Of a stretch of 64,000 nucleotides of DNA, positions 47,852 through 57,634 are shown piece after piece (within the stretch, counting starts at the first letter, position 1; every line of letters starts with the position of its first letter). The position numbers and the translations under genes were made by a program. Source of the DNA: Lactiplantibacillus xiangfangensis (GTDB lineage Bacteria > Bacillota > Bacilli > Lactobacillales > Lactobacillaceae); the NCBI RefSeq assembly GCF_001438845.1, contig NZ_JQCL01000080.1:348073-412072 (forward strand). Direction: 5' to 3'. The notes below the pieces were generated by a model. That model had not been told where the DNA came from. It was given only the letters and a program-made list of their open reading frames with translations, and searched no databases.

Positions 47852-48637
47852 TTAAAAGAGGCCAAATAAGTGTGCAATTGGGAAAACTAACAACATACTA
47901 TCAAACCGGTCGAGGATACCACCATGACCAGGTAAGATCTTACCAGAATCCTTCACGCCGTAGTAGCGCTTCAAAGCGGATTCAACTAAGTCGCCAAATT
48001 GACCGACTACGGAAAGGATAATCGTAATGACGATCAGCCACAATGCGTTGGCAGGACCAACATGGAAGCCAATGGCAAACGCAGCGGCAATGATCACACC
48101 AATGATACTACCACCAATGCAGCCTTCCCACGTCTTATTAGGACTAATGGGCGTCACTTTATGCTTGCCAAGCTTACGACCAACCATGTAAGCGCCACTG
48201 TCAGTTGCCCAAACGATAAACATTAGGAACAGTAACATTTCCACGCTTACACCACGAGCAGCCGTGAAATAATTGAAGCCCATCCCGATGTATAACACGC
48301 CTAGCGTTAAGACCCCGGCATCGTCAAAGGAGAACCTGTTCCGTGACCAGACCGTGTGCAACAATAATAAAATAACTAAGAAGTAAACGACGTACGACTT
48401 GTTAAGTTGATCTGGTAAGCCGTTAAACCACTTGTTAGGGGCAATCTGAATCATGACCGCCAACATACTAACAATCGCTTCAAACGAAATTAATAACTTT
48501 TTTCGCATAATCAGTAGTTCACTCATCGCAACCGCGCCTAAAAGCATGGCCACAATGTCTAGCGTGATGCCCCCGATAAAGATCACCGGGATAAATAAGA
48601 TTAAGGCGACTACCGCTGTAATGACCCGTTGTTTCAT
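47852..48637 (-). CDS. cdsA: Phosphatidate cytidylyltransferase
   Basis: Makes CDP-diacylglycerol from phosphatidic acid and CTP for phospholipid synthesis. 261 aa, multiple membrane spans; the signature region near DSGAYMVGRKLGKH and SPNKTWEGCIGG (about residues 145-175) is intact, and DRFDSMLLVFP lies near the C-terminus. 15 nt after uppS. Confidence 0.96.
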   Translation of the reverse strand: MKQRVITAVVALILFIPVIFIGGITLDIVAMLLGAVAMSELLIMRKKLLISFEAIVSMLAVMIQIAPNKWFNGLPDQLNKSYVVYFLVILLLLHTVWSRNRFSFDDAGVLTLGVLYIGMGFNYFTAARGVSVEMLLFLMFIVWATDSGAYMVGRKLGKHKVTPISPNKTWEGCIGGSIIGVIIAAAFAIGFHVGPANALWLIVITIILSVVGQFGDLVESALKRYYGVKDSGKILPGHGGILDRFDSMLLVFPIAHLFGLF

Positions 48638-48652
48638 CCTACAAAACTCCCT

Positions 48653-49432
48653 CTATTTTTTATCCGTCAACCCGCCAAACCGGCGATCACGACTTTGAAA
48701 GTCCGCGATGCACGCTTGCAATGTTGCCGCTGTAAAATCTGGCCACTTAACATCAGTGAAAACGAGTTCGCTGTACGCAATTTGCCAAAGTAAAAAGTTG
48801 GAAATCCGTTCCTCGCCACTGGTCCGAATCAAAAGATCTGGATCGTTATACGGGGCTAACGGCGCCGTCATCAAAGCTTGATCAACCGTTTTATCCGTAA
48901 TCTCTTCCGGTTTTAACCGACCATCCAAAACGGCCTGCGCAATCGACTGAACACCAGTCACCATTTCTGCACGTGACCCATAATTCAGCGCAAAGTTTAA
49001 CACCATGCCATTACAATCTTTCGTATCTTCGATGGCATCGTGCACCGCTTTTTGCGTCGCTGCGGGCAACCGGTCCGTGTAGCCCATGACTGCGACCCGA
49101 ACGTTATTCTTGATCAAGTCTGGGACAAAGGTATCAAAAAAATTAACTGGTAGTTGCATCAAGTAGTTAACTTCATCACTCGGGCGCTTCCAATTTTCCG
49201 TCGAAAAGGCGTAAAGCGTCAGCACCTTCACACCGAGATCACTCGCTGCCACCGTAATTTTTTTGACGGTATTCATACCTTCCTTGTGACCGGCGATCCG
49301 TGGTAAATGTCGCGCCTTGGCCCAACGACCATTCCCGTCCATGATGATGGCGACGTGCGCTGGAATCCGATTGGGATCAAGTTGCACGTCCGTTTCATCT
49401 GCGGGATCATTTTTATTAAAAAAAGCGAACAA
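48653..49432 (-). CDS. uppS: Undecaprenyl diphosphate synthase
   Basis: Cis-prenyltransferase, 259 aa, which makes the C55 lipid carrier for peptidoglycan and teichoic acid. IIMDGNGRWAKARHL (about residue 30), STENWKRP (about 77) and RTSGEERISNFLLWQIAYSE (about 204) are intact. The longest ORF starts in the GGAGGTG site; TTG at 49432, 6 nt after GGAGG, gives MFAFFNKNDPAD and is preferred. 121 nt after frr, beyond a terminator. Confidence 0.95.
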   Translation of the reverse strand: MFAFFNKNDPADETDVQLDPNRIPAHVAIIMDGNGRWAKARHLPRIAGHKEGMNTVKKITVAASDLGVKVLTLYAFSTENWKRPSDEVNYLMQLPVNFFDTFVPDLIKNNVRVAVMGYTDRLPAATQKAVHDAIEDTKDCNGMVLNFALNYGSRAEMVTGVQSIAQAVLDGRLKPEEITDKTVDQALMTAPLAPYNDPDLLIRTSGEERISNFLLWQIAYSELVFTDVKWPDFTAATLQACIADFQSRDRRFGGLTDKK

Positions 49433-49505
49433 ATCGCACCTCCACAAAAATAGCTTAACTAAGCACTATTTTACCAAAAAACGGCCCATTTAACTATTAG
49501 TCAAC

Positions 49506-49534
49506 AAAAAAAGGCTTGAATTTCTTCAAGCCTT
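49506..49534 (-). terminator. frr terminator
   Basis: AAGGCTTGAA pairs with TTCAAGCCTT around TTTC; on the minus strand it ends in TTTTTTT. Confidence 0.95.
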
Positions 49535-49553
49535 AACGAATTAGTAAGCTTTA

Positions 49554-50117
49554 CTAGCCTGCTAAAACTTCTTTTTCTTTATCTGCGACGATGCCATCAA
49601 CGTCTTTACCAGCTTGATCAGTAATCTTTTGCGTCTGATCTTCTAGTTGATGTAACTGGTCATCGGTAAAATTGCCGTCTTTGTGACCCTTTTTCAAGGC
49701 TTCCATTGCGTCACGCCGAACATTCCGAACGGCAACCTTAGCACGTTCACCTTCAGCCTTAACGTCCTTGGCAAGTTCCTTACGCCGTTCTTCCGTTAAT
49801 TGTGGAATAACTAAGCGAATGGCGGAACCGTCGTTCGCTGGGCTGATTCCTAAGTCGGACGCCAAGATAGCCTTTTCGATTTCCTTCAAAGCGCTCTTGT
49901 CGAATGGTGTCACCATCAAAACCCGTGGTTCTGGCACGGTAATTGACGCCATCTGGTTCAAAGGCGTTTGTGTGCCGTAATAGTCCGCGGAGATCCGGTT
50001 CAATAATGAAGCGTTCGCACGTCCAGCCCGAATATTACCGAGTTCCCGTTGAAGGGCTTCTTCTGCCTTTTTCATCCGTTGTTGTGCATCTTTTAAGATT
50101 GGTTCTGTCACTGCCAT
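49554..50117 (-). CDS. frr: Ribosome recycling factor
   Basis: With EF-G, splits post-termination ribosomes. 187 aa with the RRF signature [19 protein letters not shown] (about residue 21). ATG at 50117, 8 nt after AGGGGG; the longer ORF lies inside pyrH. One base after the pyrH stop, so co-translated. Confidence 0.97.
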   Translation of the reverse strand: MAVTEPILKDAQQRMKKAEEALQRELGNIRAGRANASLLNRISADYYGTQTPLNQMASITVPEPRVLMVTPFDKSALKEIEKAILASDLGISPANDGSAIRLVIPQLTEERRKELAKDVKAEGERAKVAVRNVRRDAMEALKKGHKDGNFTDDQLHQLEDQTQKITDQAGKDVDGIVADKEKEVLAG

Positions 50118-50118
50118 G

Positions 50119-50883
<765 letters not shown>

Positions 50884-50941
50884 TTATCAATAGCCGTTAT
50901 AGCATCGCACGGATTCACGGATAAAAAATAGTTTGTTTTAC

Positions 50942-50983
50942 AAAAAAAGAGATTATGGCAAAAACTAAATCTGCCATAATCTC
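50942..50983 (-). terminator. tsf terminator
   Basis: GAGATTATGGCA pairs perfectly with TGCCATAATCTC; on the minus strand it ends in TTTTTTT. Confidence 0.95.
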
Positions 50984-50998
50984 CCCTCTGAATGTTAA

Positions 50999-51877
50999 TT
51001 AGTCTTTGATTTGACCCATAACTTCATCAACGAAGTTGTCAGTCTTCTTTTCGATTCCTTCACCAACTTCGAAACGAACGAAGGTGTTGACCTTACCACC
51101 CTTTGATTCAACAAAGTGTGAAACGGTTTGGTCAGAATCCTTAACGAATTCTTGGTCGTCTAAGCTAATTTCTGAGAGCCATTTGTTCAAACGGCCTTCA
51201 ACCATCTTTTCAACGATTTTTTCAGGCTTGCCTTCGTTTAAGGCTTCCTTAACCAAGACTTCTTTTTCATGTGCTAACGTTTCAGCAGGCACTTGTGAAC
51301 GGTTAACGTATTCTGGGTTAATCGCAGCAACGTGCATGGCAACGTCTTTAGCAGTTGCTTCATCAGCGCCGTCCAAGACAACTAAAACACCGATTAAACC
51401 ACCGTTATGCAAGTATGAACCAAAGTTTTGGTCGTCGCCCTTTTCAATCACTTGGAAGCGACGTAAGCTGATCTTTTCACCAGTAACTTGAGTCGTTTCG
51501 ATAACGTCATCTTTAACAGTCCCATTGGCCGTCTTCAATGCTAAAGCATCGTCAACCGTCTTTGGTTCTTCGGTAGCAATCTTGTCGGCAAGTTCAGCAA
51601 CTAATGCCTTGAATTTGTCAGTTGAAGCAACGGAGTCAGTTTCGCAGTTAACTTCCACGATAGCAGCTTTATTGCCTTTAACAGCAATGGCAGCCATCCC
51701 TTCAGCAGCAACGCGGCCACTCTTCTTTTCAGCTTTAGCAACGCCCTTTTCACGTAAAACGTCAACGGCTTTTTCCATGTCGCCTTCAGTTTCAACTAAC
51801 GCCTTCTTAGCGTCCATCATACCAACACCGGTTTTGTCACGGAGTTCTTTAACTTGTGCTGCAGAAATCTTTGCCAT
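50999..51877 (-). CDS. tsf: Elongation factor Ts
   Basis: Nucleotide exchange factor of EF-Tu, 292 aa. The UBA-like N-terminus [22 protein letters not shown] and the core [11 protein letters not shown] (about residue 75) are diagnostic. It follows rpsB after 104 nt, with a terminator-like hairpin between. Confidence 0.98.
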   Translation of the reverse strand: MAKISAAQVKELRDKTGVGMMDAKKALVETEGDMEKAVDVLREKGVAKAEKKSGRVAAEGMAAIAVKGNKAAIVEVNCETDSVASTDKFKALVAELADKIATEEPKTVDDALALKTANGTVKDDVIETTQVTGEKISLRRFQVIEKGDDQNFGSYLHNGGLIGVLVVLDGADEATAKDVAMHVAAINPEYVNRSQVPAETLAHEKEVLVKEALNEGKPEKIVEKMVEGRLNKWLSEISLDDQEFVKDSDQTVSHFVESKGGKVNTFVRFEVGEGIEKKTDNFVDEVMGQIKD

Positions 51878-51911
51878 AGTTTACTCTCCTTTGAGTAGGT
51901 AGATTTTAGAT

Positions 51912-51965
51912 AAAAGGCTGCCCTCAAAATCAGGCCGATGAGGTCCGCGATTTTTTAGACAGCCT
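51912..51965 (-). terminator. Hairpin between rpsB and tsf
   Basis: AGGCTG (51915-51920) pairs with CAGCCT (51960-51965) with an inner AAAATC/GATTTT stem; on the minus strand TTTTATC follows. Probably a partial terminator setting the rpsB:tsf ratio. Confidence 0.7.
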
Positions 51966-51981
51966 AATTATTTCGAATTAA

Positions 51982-52782
51982 TTATTTGTCAGACTTTTTA
52001 TCATTGTCGCCTTCAACGGCTTCAACGATATCTTCCAATGAGTCAGCAGACTTTGCGTCTTTGGCACCCTTGAATGAGTCTTCAGTAACGTCTTCGTCTT
52101 CACCTTGACGACCTTCAATGACAGCGTCAGCCATCTTAGAAGTGATCAAACGTACGGCACGAATAGCGTCGTCGTTTGATGGGATGATAACGTCGATGTC
52201 ATCTGGATCAGTGTTGGTATCAACCATCGCTACGATCGGAATGTTCAACTTTTGAGCTTCCTTAACCGCAATTTGTTCCTTGCGAGGGTCAACGATAAAG
52301 ATAACGTCTGGAATCCGAGGCATATCTTCGATACCGCCAAGGAATTTTTCAAGCTTAGCACGTTGCTTGATCAATAATGAAACTTCCTTCTTAGGTAAAC
52401 GTTCGAAAGTTCCGTCTTCTTCCATCTTCTTTAAATCTTTAAGACGCTTGATCCGAGTTTGGATGGTGTTCCAGTTAGTCAAAGTCCCACCTAACCAACG
52501 ATGGTTAACGTAGTATTGACCAGCACGGGTAGCTTCTTCTTCGATTGAGTCTTGGGCTTGTTTCTTAGTCCCAACAAACAAAATAACACCATCGTCAGCT
52601 GCAGCATCCTTAACGAAGTTGTAAGCTGAATCGATCATCTTAACCGTCTTTTGTAAGTCAATGATGTAGATCCCGTTACGTTCCGTAAAGATGTATGGTT
52701 TCATCTTTGGGTTCCAGCGACGAGTTTGGTGACCAAAGTGGACACCGGCTTCAAGCAATTGTTTCATAGAAATAACAGCCAT
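51982..52782 (-). CDS. rpsB: 30S ribosomal protein S2
   Basis: 266 aa. [21 protein letters not shown] opening and [42 protein letters not shown] are classic S2 motifs. An acidic C-terminal tail (about residues 225-266) is typical for lactobacilli. ATG at 52782 is 10 nt after GGAGG; the longer ORF is rejected. Leader of about 115 nt upstream may fold. Confidence 0.97.
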   Translation of the reverse strand: MAVISMKQLLEAGVHFGHQTRRWNPKMKPYIFTERNGIYIIDLQKTVKMIDSAYNFVKDAAADDGVILFVGTKKQAQDSIEEEATRAGQYYVNHRWLGGTLTNWNTIQTRIKRLKDLKKMEEDGTFERLPKKEVSLLIKQRAKLEKFLGGIEDMPRIPDVIFIVDPRKEQIAVKEAQKLNIPIVAMVDTNTDPDDIDVIIPSNDDAIRAVRLITSKMADAVIEGRQGEDEDVTEDSFKGAKDAKSADSLEDIVEAVEGDNDKKSDK

Positions 52783-52789
52783 GATAAAT

Positions 52790-52898
52790 GTTCCTCCAAA
52801 AAATTTGTTTTGCTCATCCCCATGCCTCACTTGATTACGGAACCCTCCCGGGCACTACCATAACCATCACCATGGGTGTGAAATTGGTTTTAACACCG
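52790..52898 (-). promoter_or_regulatory. rpsB leader, possible structured 5' UTR
   Basis: Between the predicted start site and the rpsB Shine-Dalgarno. On the minus strand GGTGT pairs with ACACC (52872-52895) and AGTGCC with GGCAT further down. Ribosomal-protein leaders often bind the protein; whether this one does is unknown. Confidence 0.35.
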
Positions 52899-52904
52899 AA
52901 AATT

Positions 52905-52933
52905 AGTATAACGAAAATTAACGCCCCATGCAA
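52905..52933 (-). promoter_or_regulatory. Strong predicted rpsB promoter
   Basis: Minus strand: TTGCAT (52928-52933), 17 nt, TATACT (52905-52910). Confidence 0.8.
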
Positions 52934-53007
52934 GCTATTTTACCGGTAATTTGTGATTTGCCCGAAGTGTGTTAGAATACTATCTCGCATAGGAGGCTCA
53001 ATTCAAC

Positions 53008-53730
53008 ATGATAAAAGCCATCATTTTTGATCTCGATGATACGTTGTACGATCAAAAATCTCCCTTCGTCACTGCATTGTCCGAAACTTTTTCACGGCCC
53101 TTGTCGGCTGACGAAGCGGCTCAAGTTTTCAAACGGTTCCATGATTTTAATGATCAAACTTTTGACCAAGTTAAAGACCAAACACTGAGTCTTGAAGCTT
53201 GGCAAACCGCGCGGATTCGCCACGCGCTGTCCCAGTTGACCACGGAACCCATTAGTACGGATTGGGCAATCCAATTTGAAATGGCGTATGAAAATGCGCT
53301 ATCTAACATTCAGTTGTTTGCTGGCTTACCAGCGACGTTGACCCGTCTCAGTCATTGTTTTGAAATCGGCATCATTACTAACGGTCCCGCTCAAATTCAA
53401 CACAATAAGTTACATCAATTGCAAATTGAGCACTACGTCCATCCCGACCACATCTTCATCTCTGAAGAACTCGGAATTGCTAAACCGGATCCGTCGATTT
53501 TCACAACCTGGGCGCACCAGGTCGGTATTAAAGCTAACGAGGCCGTCTACGTGGGCGATAACGCCTCCCTCGACATGACTAGCGCCAAACATGCTGGTTG
53601 GCAAACGTTTTGGTTCAACCACCGTCAAAATGACCAAGTTAAGCCGACGGTGATTCCCGACCAGATTATTCAGAGTCCTGAAGAACTCAACGAATTATTA
53701 CTCGCGCTACTCCAAGCAGCAACGCTGTAA
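53008..53730 (+). CDS. HAD family hydrolase (YjjG-like)
   Basis: Phosphatase, 240 aa, of the HAD-IA class, similar to 5'-nucleotidase YjjG and haloacid dehalogenase proteins. Motif I IFDLDDTLYDQ (residues 6-16), motif II IITNGPAQIQ (about 118), Lys in IAKPDPSIF (about 157), motif IV VYVGDNASLDMTSA (about 179). ATG after AGGAGG. Single gene divergent from rpsB. Substrate not predictable. Confidence 0.9.
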   Translation: MIKAIIFDLDDTLYDQKSPFVTALSETFSRPLSADEAAQVFKRFHDFNDQTFDQVKDQTLSLEAWQTARIRHALSQLTTEPISTDWAIQFEMAYENALSNIQLFAGLPATLTRLSHCFEIGIITNGPAQIQHNKLHQLQIEHYVHPDHIFISEELGIAKPDPSIFTTWAHQVGIKANEAVYVGDNASLDMTSAKHAGWQTFWFNHRQNDQVKPTVIPDQIIQSPEELNELLLALLQAATL

Positions 53731-53779
53731 TCCATAAAATATTTACCCATCTGTATTTATTTTTAGGCATTCACGCCGC

Positions 53780-53823
53780 ATTCCCTAATCCACCACATTT
53801 GGTGTGATTGGGGAATTTTTTTG
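53780..53823 (+). terminator. Terminator after the HAD gene
   Basis: TTCCCTAATC pairs with GATTGGGGAA (one wobble) around an inner CACC/GGTG stem, followed by TTTTTTT. Confidence 0.9.
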
Positions 53824-53850
53824 TGCCCATTGTTCCACTTTTAGCGCACA

Positions 53851-53892
53851 CAAAAAAACGACACCACCCGTGACTAATGTCCTGAGTCGTGC
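53851..53892 (-). terminator. Candidate ldhD terminator
   Basis: ACGAC (53858-53862) pairs with GTCGT (53886-53890) across a long loop; on the minus strand TTTTTTTG follows. The stem is short. Confidence 0.5.
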
Positions 53893-53916
53893 CGTTCAAT
53901 TAAATCTCAATCAAAA

Positions 53917-54915
53917 TTAGTCAAACTTAACTTGCGTGTCAGCTTTACCAGTTTCGATGAATTGTTTGTTGTTATCCATTGAGATGTGCACCATGTTGTG
54001 AACAGCTGGTTCCGTGTAGAACGCAGTATGTGGTGTAATCAAAACGTTGTCGCGGTTGAACAAGTTCATGAAGACCTTGTCATCAATCGTTTGACCTTCA
54101 AGATCCTTGTTGAAGATCTTAGTTTCGTATTCATAAGTGTCAAGGGCGGCACCGGCAATTTTGCCACTGTCTAAGGCCTTGATCAAGTCTTCTGAATCAA
54201 CGAGCGTACCACGAGCAAAGTTCAAGATGTATGAACCATCTTTCATCTTGCTGAATGCGTCAGCATTTAACATGTGGTAGTTATCCTTCAAAGCAGGAAC
54301 GTGTAAAGTAATAACGTCAGCTTGGGCGTATAATTCGTCCAAGGTGTCAACGTACATACCTTCTTTGTCAAGTTCAGCGTTACGGTAAACATCGTAACCG
54401 ATAACTTTAGCACCGAAGCCCTTGAAGATGTCGATAGCGGCACGGCCGATACGACCAGTACCAACAACACCAACAGTCATCGTGTTTAATTCTTTAGCGA
54501 TGTCTGGTGCCCAACGGAAGTCTTGTTTAGCCAACTTCTTGTTGAACTTAGGGGTTTGGCGTAATAATTGCATCAATTGTGTAACTGATAATTCAGCAAT
54601 CGCATTTGGTGAGTATGCAGGCACGTTAGAAATGTTTAAGCCACGGGCCTTAACAGTAGGAACGTCCACGTTGTCAACACCAACGTTACGAAGAGAAATG
54701 TTCTTAACACCTTCGTCAGCTAACTTGTTTAAAACAGCAGCGGTGTAATCCTTTTGTTGGTATACATCGGCACCGTCAAAGCCTTTAGCTAATTCGGCAG
54801 TTTCTTCAGTAAGTAAATCTGGAACTAATTTAACTTCAACGTCTGGGTTTTCTTTCATCCATGTGTCGAAGAAAGGACGTTCGTCATCACGTACAGCATA
54901 TGCAATAATTTTCAT
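53917..54915 (-). CDS. ldhD: D-lactate dehydrogenase
   Basis: NAD-dependent D-2-hydroxyacid dehydrogenase, 332 aa, that reduces pyruvate to D-lactate. Start MKIIAYAVRDDERPFF after TAGGAGGA; the upstream-extended ORF is rejected. Catalytic and cofactor motifs: NVGVDNVDV (about residue 74), Rossmann VGVVGTGRIGRAAI (about 147), NFARGTLVDSEDLI with Arg (about 231), Glu in DTYEYE (about 262), and His in LITPHTAFYTE (about 293). In L. plantarum one of the two main lactate-forming enzymes. Single gene. Confidence 0.96.
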   Translation of the reverse strand: MKIIAYAVRDDERPFFDTWMKENPDVEVKLVPDLLTEETAELAKGFDGADVYQQKDYTAAVLNKLADEGVKNISLRNVGVDNVDVPTVKARGLNISNVPAYSPNAIAELSVTQLMQLLRQTPKFNKKLAKQDFRWAPDIAKELNTMTVGVVGTGRIGRAAIDIFKGFGAKVIGYDVYRNAELDKEGMYVDTLDELYAQADVITLHVPALKDNYHMLNADAFSKMKDGSYILNFARGTLVDSEDLIKALDSGKIAGAALDTYEYETKIFNKDLEGQTIDDKVFMNLFNRDNVLITPHTAFYTEPAVHNMVHISMDNNKQFIETGKADTQVKFD

Positions 54916-54950
54916 TACAAAAATTCCTCCTATATATTGATACATTAAAT

Positions 54951-54983
54951 ATTATAACAGTAAATGTCAGAAAAAGTATGACA
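54951..54983 (-). promoter_or_regulatory. ldhD promoter with overlapping inverted repeat
   Basis: Minus strand: TGTTATAAT extended -10 with TATAAT at 54951-54956. The inverted repeat TGTCA-N9-TGACA (54965-54983) covers the -35 position, where the -35 itself is poor. Candidate operator; no regulator assigned. Confidence 0.5.
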
Positions 54984-54999
54984 AATTATGAAAACTTTG

Positions 55000-55281
55000 C
55001 TAAATATTCACATTGTGAAGTGCCAAGTATTTTAACTTGGCAGCTCTCGACTGATGTTTGAAGGCATATTCAGCTTTCAAGGCAGATGACTTGTCATTGA
55101 AAACTTCATGATAAATTAATTGTAAAGGTCGCCGAGTACGGGGCCGAGTATACTTGGCGCCCTTCCCCGCATTATGAGTCGCGAGTCGGCGCTGCAAGTT
55201 ATCCGTAAAGCCGCCGTAAAGGGTCTGATCGGCACATAGCAGGACGTAGAAATAGTAGTTTTTAGTTGTTTTAGTTACCAT
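55000..55281 (-). CDS. GIY-YIG nuclease superfamily protein (YazA-like)
   Basis: 93 aa. Start [20 protein letters not shown]. The GIY-YIG core appears as [28 protein letters not shown]; the second motif is YGG. UPF0213/URI type, DNA-processing role unknown. The start overlaps the end of the methyltransferase gene by 11 nt, the classic yabB-yazA arrangement. Confidence 0.92.
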   Translation of the reverse strand: MVTKTTKNYYFYVLLCADQTLYGGFTDNLQRRLATHNAGKGAKYTRPRTRRPLQLIYHEVFNDKSSALKAEYAFKHQSRAAKLKYLALHNVNI

Positions 55282-56023
55282 AGAGGAGCTGGTGCACCTC
55301 TTTTCCATACGTGCCATCCGCTTGATAGACAATGACTGGTGGTACCACCCGGACACCATTGGCCTTACCGTCCTTGATCATTTCAATCAGTACCATGTTA
55401 GCTTCCCGATCTGCTTTTGGGTGTACAAACCGCAACCGTTTAGGCGCCAACCGGTGGGCAGCCATCGTTGCAAATAAGTCGTCTAACCGTTCCGGACGGT
55501 GCACAAAGTACGCTTTACCGTTCATTTTCAGTAAGTCACTCGTCACCGCCATGATCTGGTCTAAGTTAGCGGTCAGTTCATGACGGGCAATGGCTAAGTG
55601 TGGATTAGGATTTTTGACACTGCTTGGCTGGTTTTTAAAATATGGCGGGTTACACAAGACGGTATCAATCGAATCCTTCGCCAATTGCGTCGTCACGTTC
55701 AATAAGTCTTCATTTAACACCGTGACCTGTTGATCTAAATCGTTGAGCGTCACACTCCGTTGTGCCATGTCGGCCAAGCGCGGCTGTAATTCAACCGCGG
55801 TAATGTGGCCATGCGTTCGTTCGCTAACAAACAAACCGACTGCCCCGTTGCCCGCGCACAAATCAACAATCTGACTCTTGGCAGTTTTGGCAACCTGTGC
55901 AAACGCGCCTAACAAGACAGCGTCAAGTGAAAAGGCAAACACTTGAGAACTCTGAATAATTTGAATGTTTTTACTATATAGTTGGTCAATCCGCTCGCCA
56001 GCGTTTAACGCTACTTGGGTCAT
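55271..56023 (-). CDS. tRNA1(Val) N6-adenine methyltransferase-like (YabB/TrmN6)
   Basis: Class I methyltransferase, 250 aa, of the YabB/TrmN6 type that modifies A37 of tRNA1-Val. SAM-binding [14 protein letters not shown] (about residue 47) and the catalytic NPPYFKN motif (about 123) are intact. Overlapped by the GIY-YIG gene at its end. The exact target is by analogy. Confidence 0.9.
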   Translation of the reverse strand: MTQVALNAGERIDQLYSKNIQIIQSSQVFAFSLDAVLLGAFAQVAKTAKSQIVDLCAGNGAVGLFVSERTHGHITAVELQPRLADMAQRSVTLNDLDQQVTVLNEDLLNVTTQLAKDSIDTVLCNPPYFKNQPSSVKNPNPHLAIARHELTANLDQIMAVTSDLLKMNGKAYFVHRPERLDDLFATMAAHRLAPKRLRFVHPKADREANMVLIEMIKDGKANGVRVVPPVIVYQADGTYGKEVHQLLYGN

Positions 56024-56136
56024 AACGTGACCCCCTTCTCTAAAAATATCATTGCAAGCATACCATATAATCTACTTGCAGAATTTCAAAAATTTCGTCA
56101 TACTGTGAGCAGTTATTTAACGAAAGGAAGATCGTG

Positions 56137-56772
56137 ATGTTTTATTCATTTATGCGTGGCCTCGTTCGGCTGATCGTCACCCTCATTAACGGTCGTCCCC
56201 GTTTTCAGGGACGCGAAAATTTGCCAAAGGGCACTTATATTTTAGTGGGCCCGCACCGGACTTGGTTCGACCCGCTGTACTACGCACTTGCTGGCAGTCC
56301 CATGAAGTTCAGTTTTATGGCCAAAGAAGAACTCTTTAAAAACCCCGTATTACGCTACATTTTAAAGCACGCTAACGCTTTTCCAGTTGATCGTAATCAT
56401 CCTGGTCCGTCCGCAATTAAGACGCCCGTTAAGTTTTTACGCAAGGGCAGCCTTTCCTTGATCATGTTCCCATCCGGGACTCGTCATTCACAGGAACTAA
56501 AGGGTGGCGCAACGGTCATTGCTAAAATGGCTGGTGTACCGCTAGTCCCAACGGTTTATCAAGGTCCGCTTACTTTCAAGCGCTTATTCAGCCGTCAAAA
56601 AGTTACCGTTCGCTTTGGCGAGCCGATTTACGTTGACCGTAAATTAAAGCTCGATGACGCCGGCCAAAAAACGATTGAACAGCAGATGCTGGCCGCTTTC
56701 GATAGTCTCGATCAACAAATTGATCCTGACTTCAAATACGTCGATCCAGCGACTCAAAAGCACGCCCAATAA
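56137..56772 (+). CDS. plsC: 1-acyl-sn-glycerol-3-phosphate acyltransferase
   Basis: Adds the second acyl chain to lysophosphatidate in phospholipid synthesis. 211 aa, HX4D motif GPHRTWFDPLYYA (about residue 44) and PSGTRH (about 114) visible. One N-terminal hydrophobic segment. ATG 6 nt after GGAAG; GTG at 56134 also in frame. Single gene with terminator overlapping its 3' end. Confidence 0.92.
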   Translation: MFYSFMRGLVRLIVTLINGRPRFQGRENLPKGTYILVGPHRTWFDPLYYALAGSPMKFSFMAKEELFKNPVLRYILKHANAFPVDRNHPGPSAIKTPVKFLRKGSLSLIMFPSGTRHSQELKGGATVIAKMAGVPLVPTVYQGPLTFKRLFSRQKVTVRFGEPIYVDRKLKLDDAGQKTIEQQMLAAFDSLDQQIDPDFKYVDPATQKHAQ

Positions 56773-56786
56773 GGACGTGCTTTTTT
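56756..56786 (+). terminator. plsC terminator
   Basis: AAAAGCACG pairs with CGTGCTTTT, followed by TT; the 5' arm lies inside the coding end of plsC. Confidence 0.88.
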
Positions 56787-56848
56787 ATAAACTTTAGAAA
56801 AGTGTGTGCTTATTTATAGAAGCAATCGCACTTTTTTTACGCTGAATC

Positions 56849-56880
56849 AAAAAAAGTACCGGAAATTTTCCAGCACTTTA
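56849..56880 (-). terminator. yneF terminator
   Basis: AAAGTACCGGAAA pairs with TTTCCAGCACTTT (two mismatches); on the minus strand it ends in TTTTTTTG. Confidence 0.8.
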
Positions 56881-56899
56881 TGGCCTAAACATAGCGACA

Positions 56900-57136
56900 C
56901 TATTTGCTATCGTTACGTGAGGCAGCCTTCATTGAGTTCAACATCTGGTGCAACTTCTTCTCGGATGGGCGCTGACCCATTTGCATCATCATGCTGCGTA
57001 GCATTTCTTCACTGATCGGTGGGTTTTGTTTCAAGTAGTTTTGCATGTAGTGCCGCGCACCAAAGAAACCACCAGTCAACCCAACTAAAATGCCAAGGAC
57101 CACAATTAAGATCCAAACACCTGTAGATAAAGTCAT
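56900..57136 (-). CDS. yneF: YneF family (UPF0154) small membrane protein
   Basis: 78 aa, one N-terminal span (about residues 6-24), then the conserved FGARHYMQNYLKQNPPISEEMLRSMMMQMGQRPSEKK stretch that defines UPF0154. Function unknown, membrane. Beyond ynzC in the same direction. Confidence 0.93.
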   Translation of the reverse strand: MTLSTGVWILIVVLGILVGLTGGFFGARHYMQNYLKQNPPISEEMLRSMMMQMGQRPSEKKLHQMLNSMKAASRNDSK

Positions 57137-57201
57137 TCCCTGTTCCCTCCCTTATTACAGTCTTCAATAAACTAGTCTACACAAATTAATAATAAAAGAA
57201 A

Positions 57202-57231
57202 AGGAAAATTTGTTATTCGACAAATTTTCCT
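57202..57231 (-). terminator. ynzC terminator
   Basis: AGGAAAATTTG pairs perfectly with CAAATTTTCCT; on the minus strand TTTTCTTTT follows. Confidence 0.9.
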
Positions 57232-57239
57232 GAAAACGG

Positions 57240-57479
57240 TTAATCATTCCGCAAGCCCCGTTCGCGTTGAATATTGCGAACTTTTTCTGGTGTAACTTCT
57301 TTACCCTGCTTGTCAAAAACTTGTAGCGATTCAACTTGTTGCCGAAAACCGGCCCGAAATTCCTTTAAGTACTTCTGACGTAAATCCTTACGTTCAACTT
57401 CTTCTAATTCGGTTAAGCCCTCAGCCTTCGCTTTGTGGGCTAACTCGTTGATCCGATTTAATAATTCTTTTGAAATCAA
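57240..57479 (-). CDS. ynzC: DUF896 (YnzC) protein
   Basis: 79 aa soluble helical protein with the family signature ISKELLNRINELAHKAKAEG, LTELE, RQKYLKEFR. TTG start at 57479, 8 nt after AAAGGAG; the longer ORF extends into the lexA promoter. Divergent from lexA, which in B. subtilis places it in the SOS yneA-yneB-ynzC unit. Here no yneA is seen. Confidence 0.92.
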   Translation of the reverse strand: MISKELLNRINELAHKAKAEGLTELEEVERKDLRQKYLKEFRAGFRQQVESLQVFDKQGKEVTPEKVRNIQRERGLRND

Positions 57480-57553
57480 TGTAAGTGCTCCTTTCAAAAC
57501 AAGAATAGAATACACGAGAACTGACCCTAAATCAATTAAAAGCATTTGTCAAC

Positions 57554-57567
57554 CGAACATTTGTTTG
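57554..57567. promoter_or_regulatory. LexA (SOS) box between ynzC and lexA
   Basis: CGAACATTTGTTTG fits the Gram-positive LexA box CGAACRNRYGTTYG closely. It overlaps the -35 of the lexA promoter, so lexA is predicted to be autoregulated. Confidence 0.88.
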
Positions 57568-57593
57568 AAAGCGTCAAAAAGCTATGCTACAAT
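57565..57593 (+). promoter_or_regulatory. Predicted lexA promoter
   Basis: TTGAAA (57565-57570), 17 nt, TACAAT (57588-57593). The -35 overlaps the LexA box by three bases. Confidence 0.8.
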
Positions 57594-57634
57594 TGGGATA
57601 AATCATAAAAGAAAATATTAAATGAGGTGCCAAG

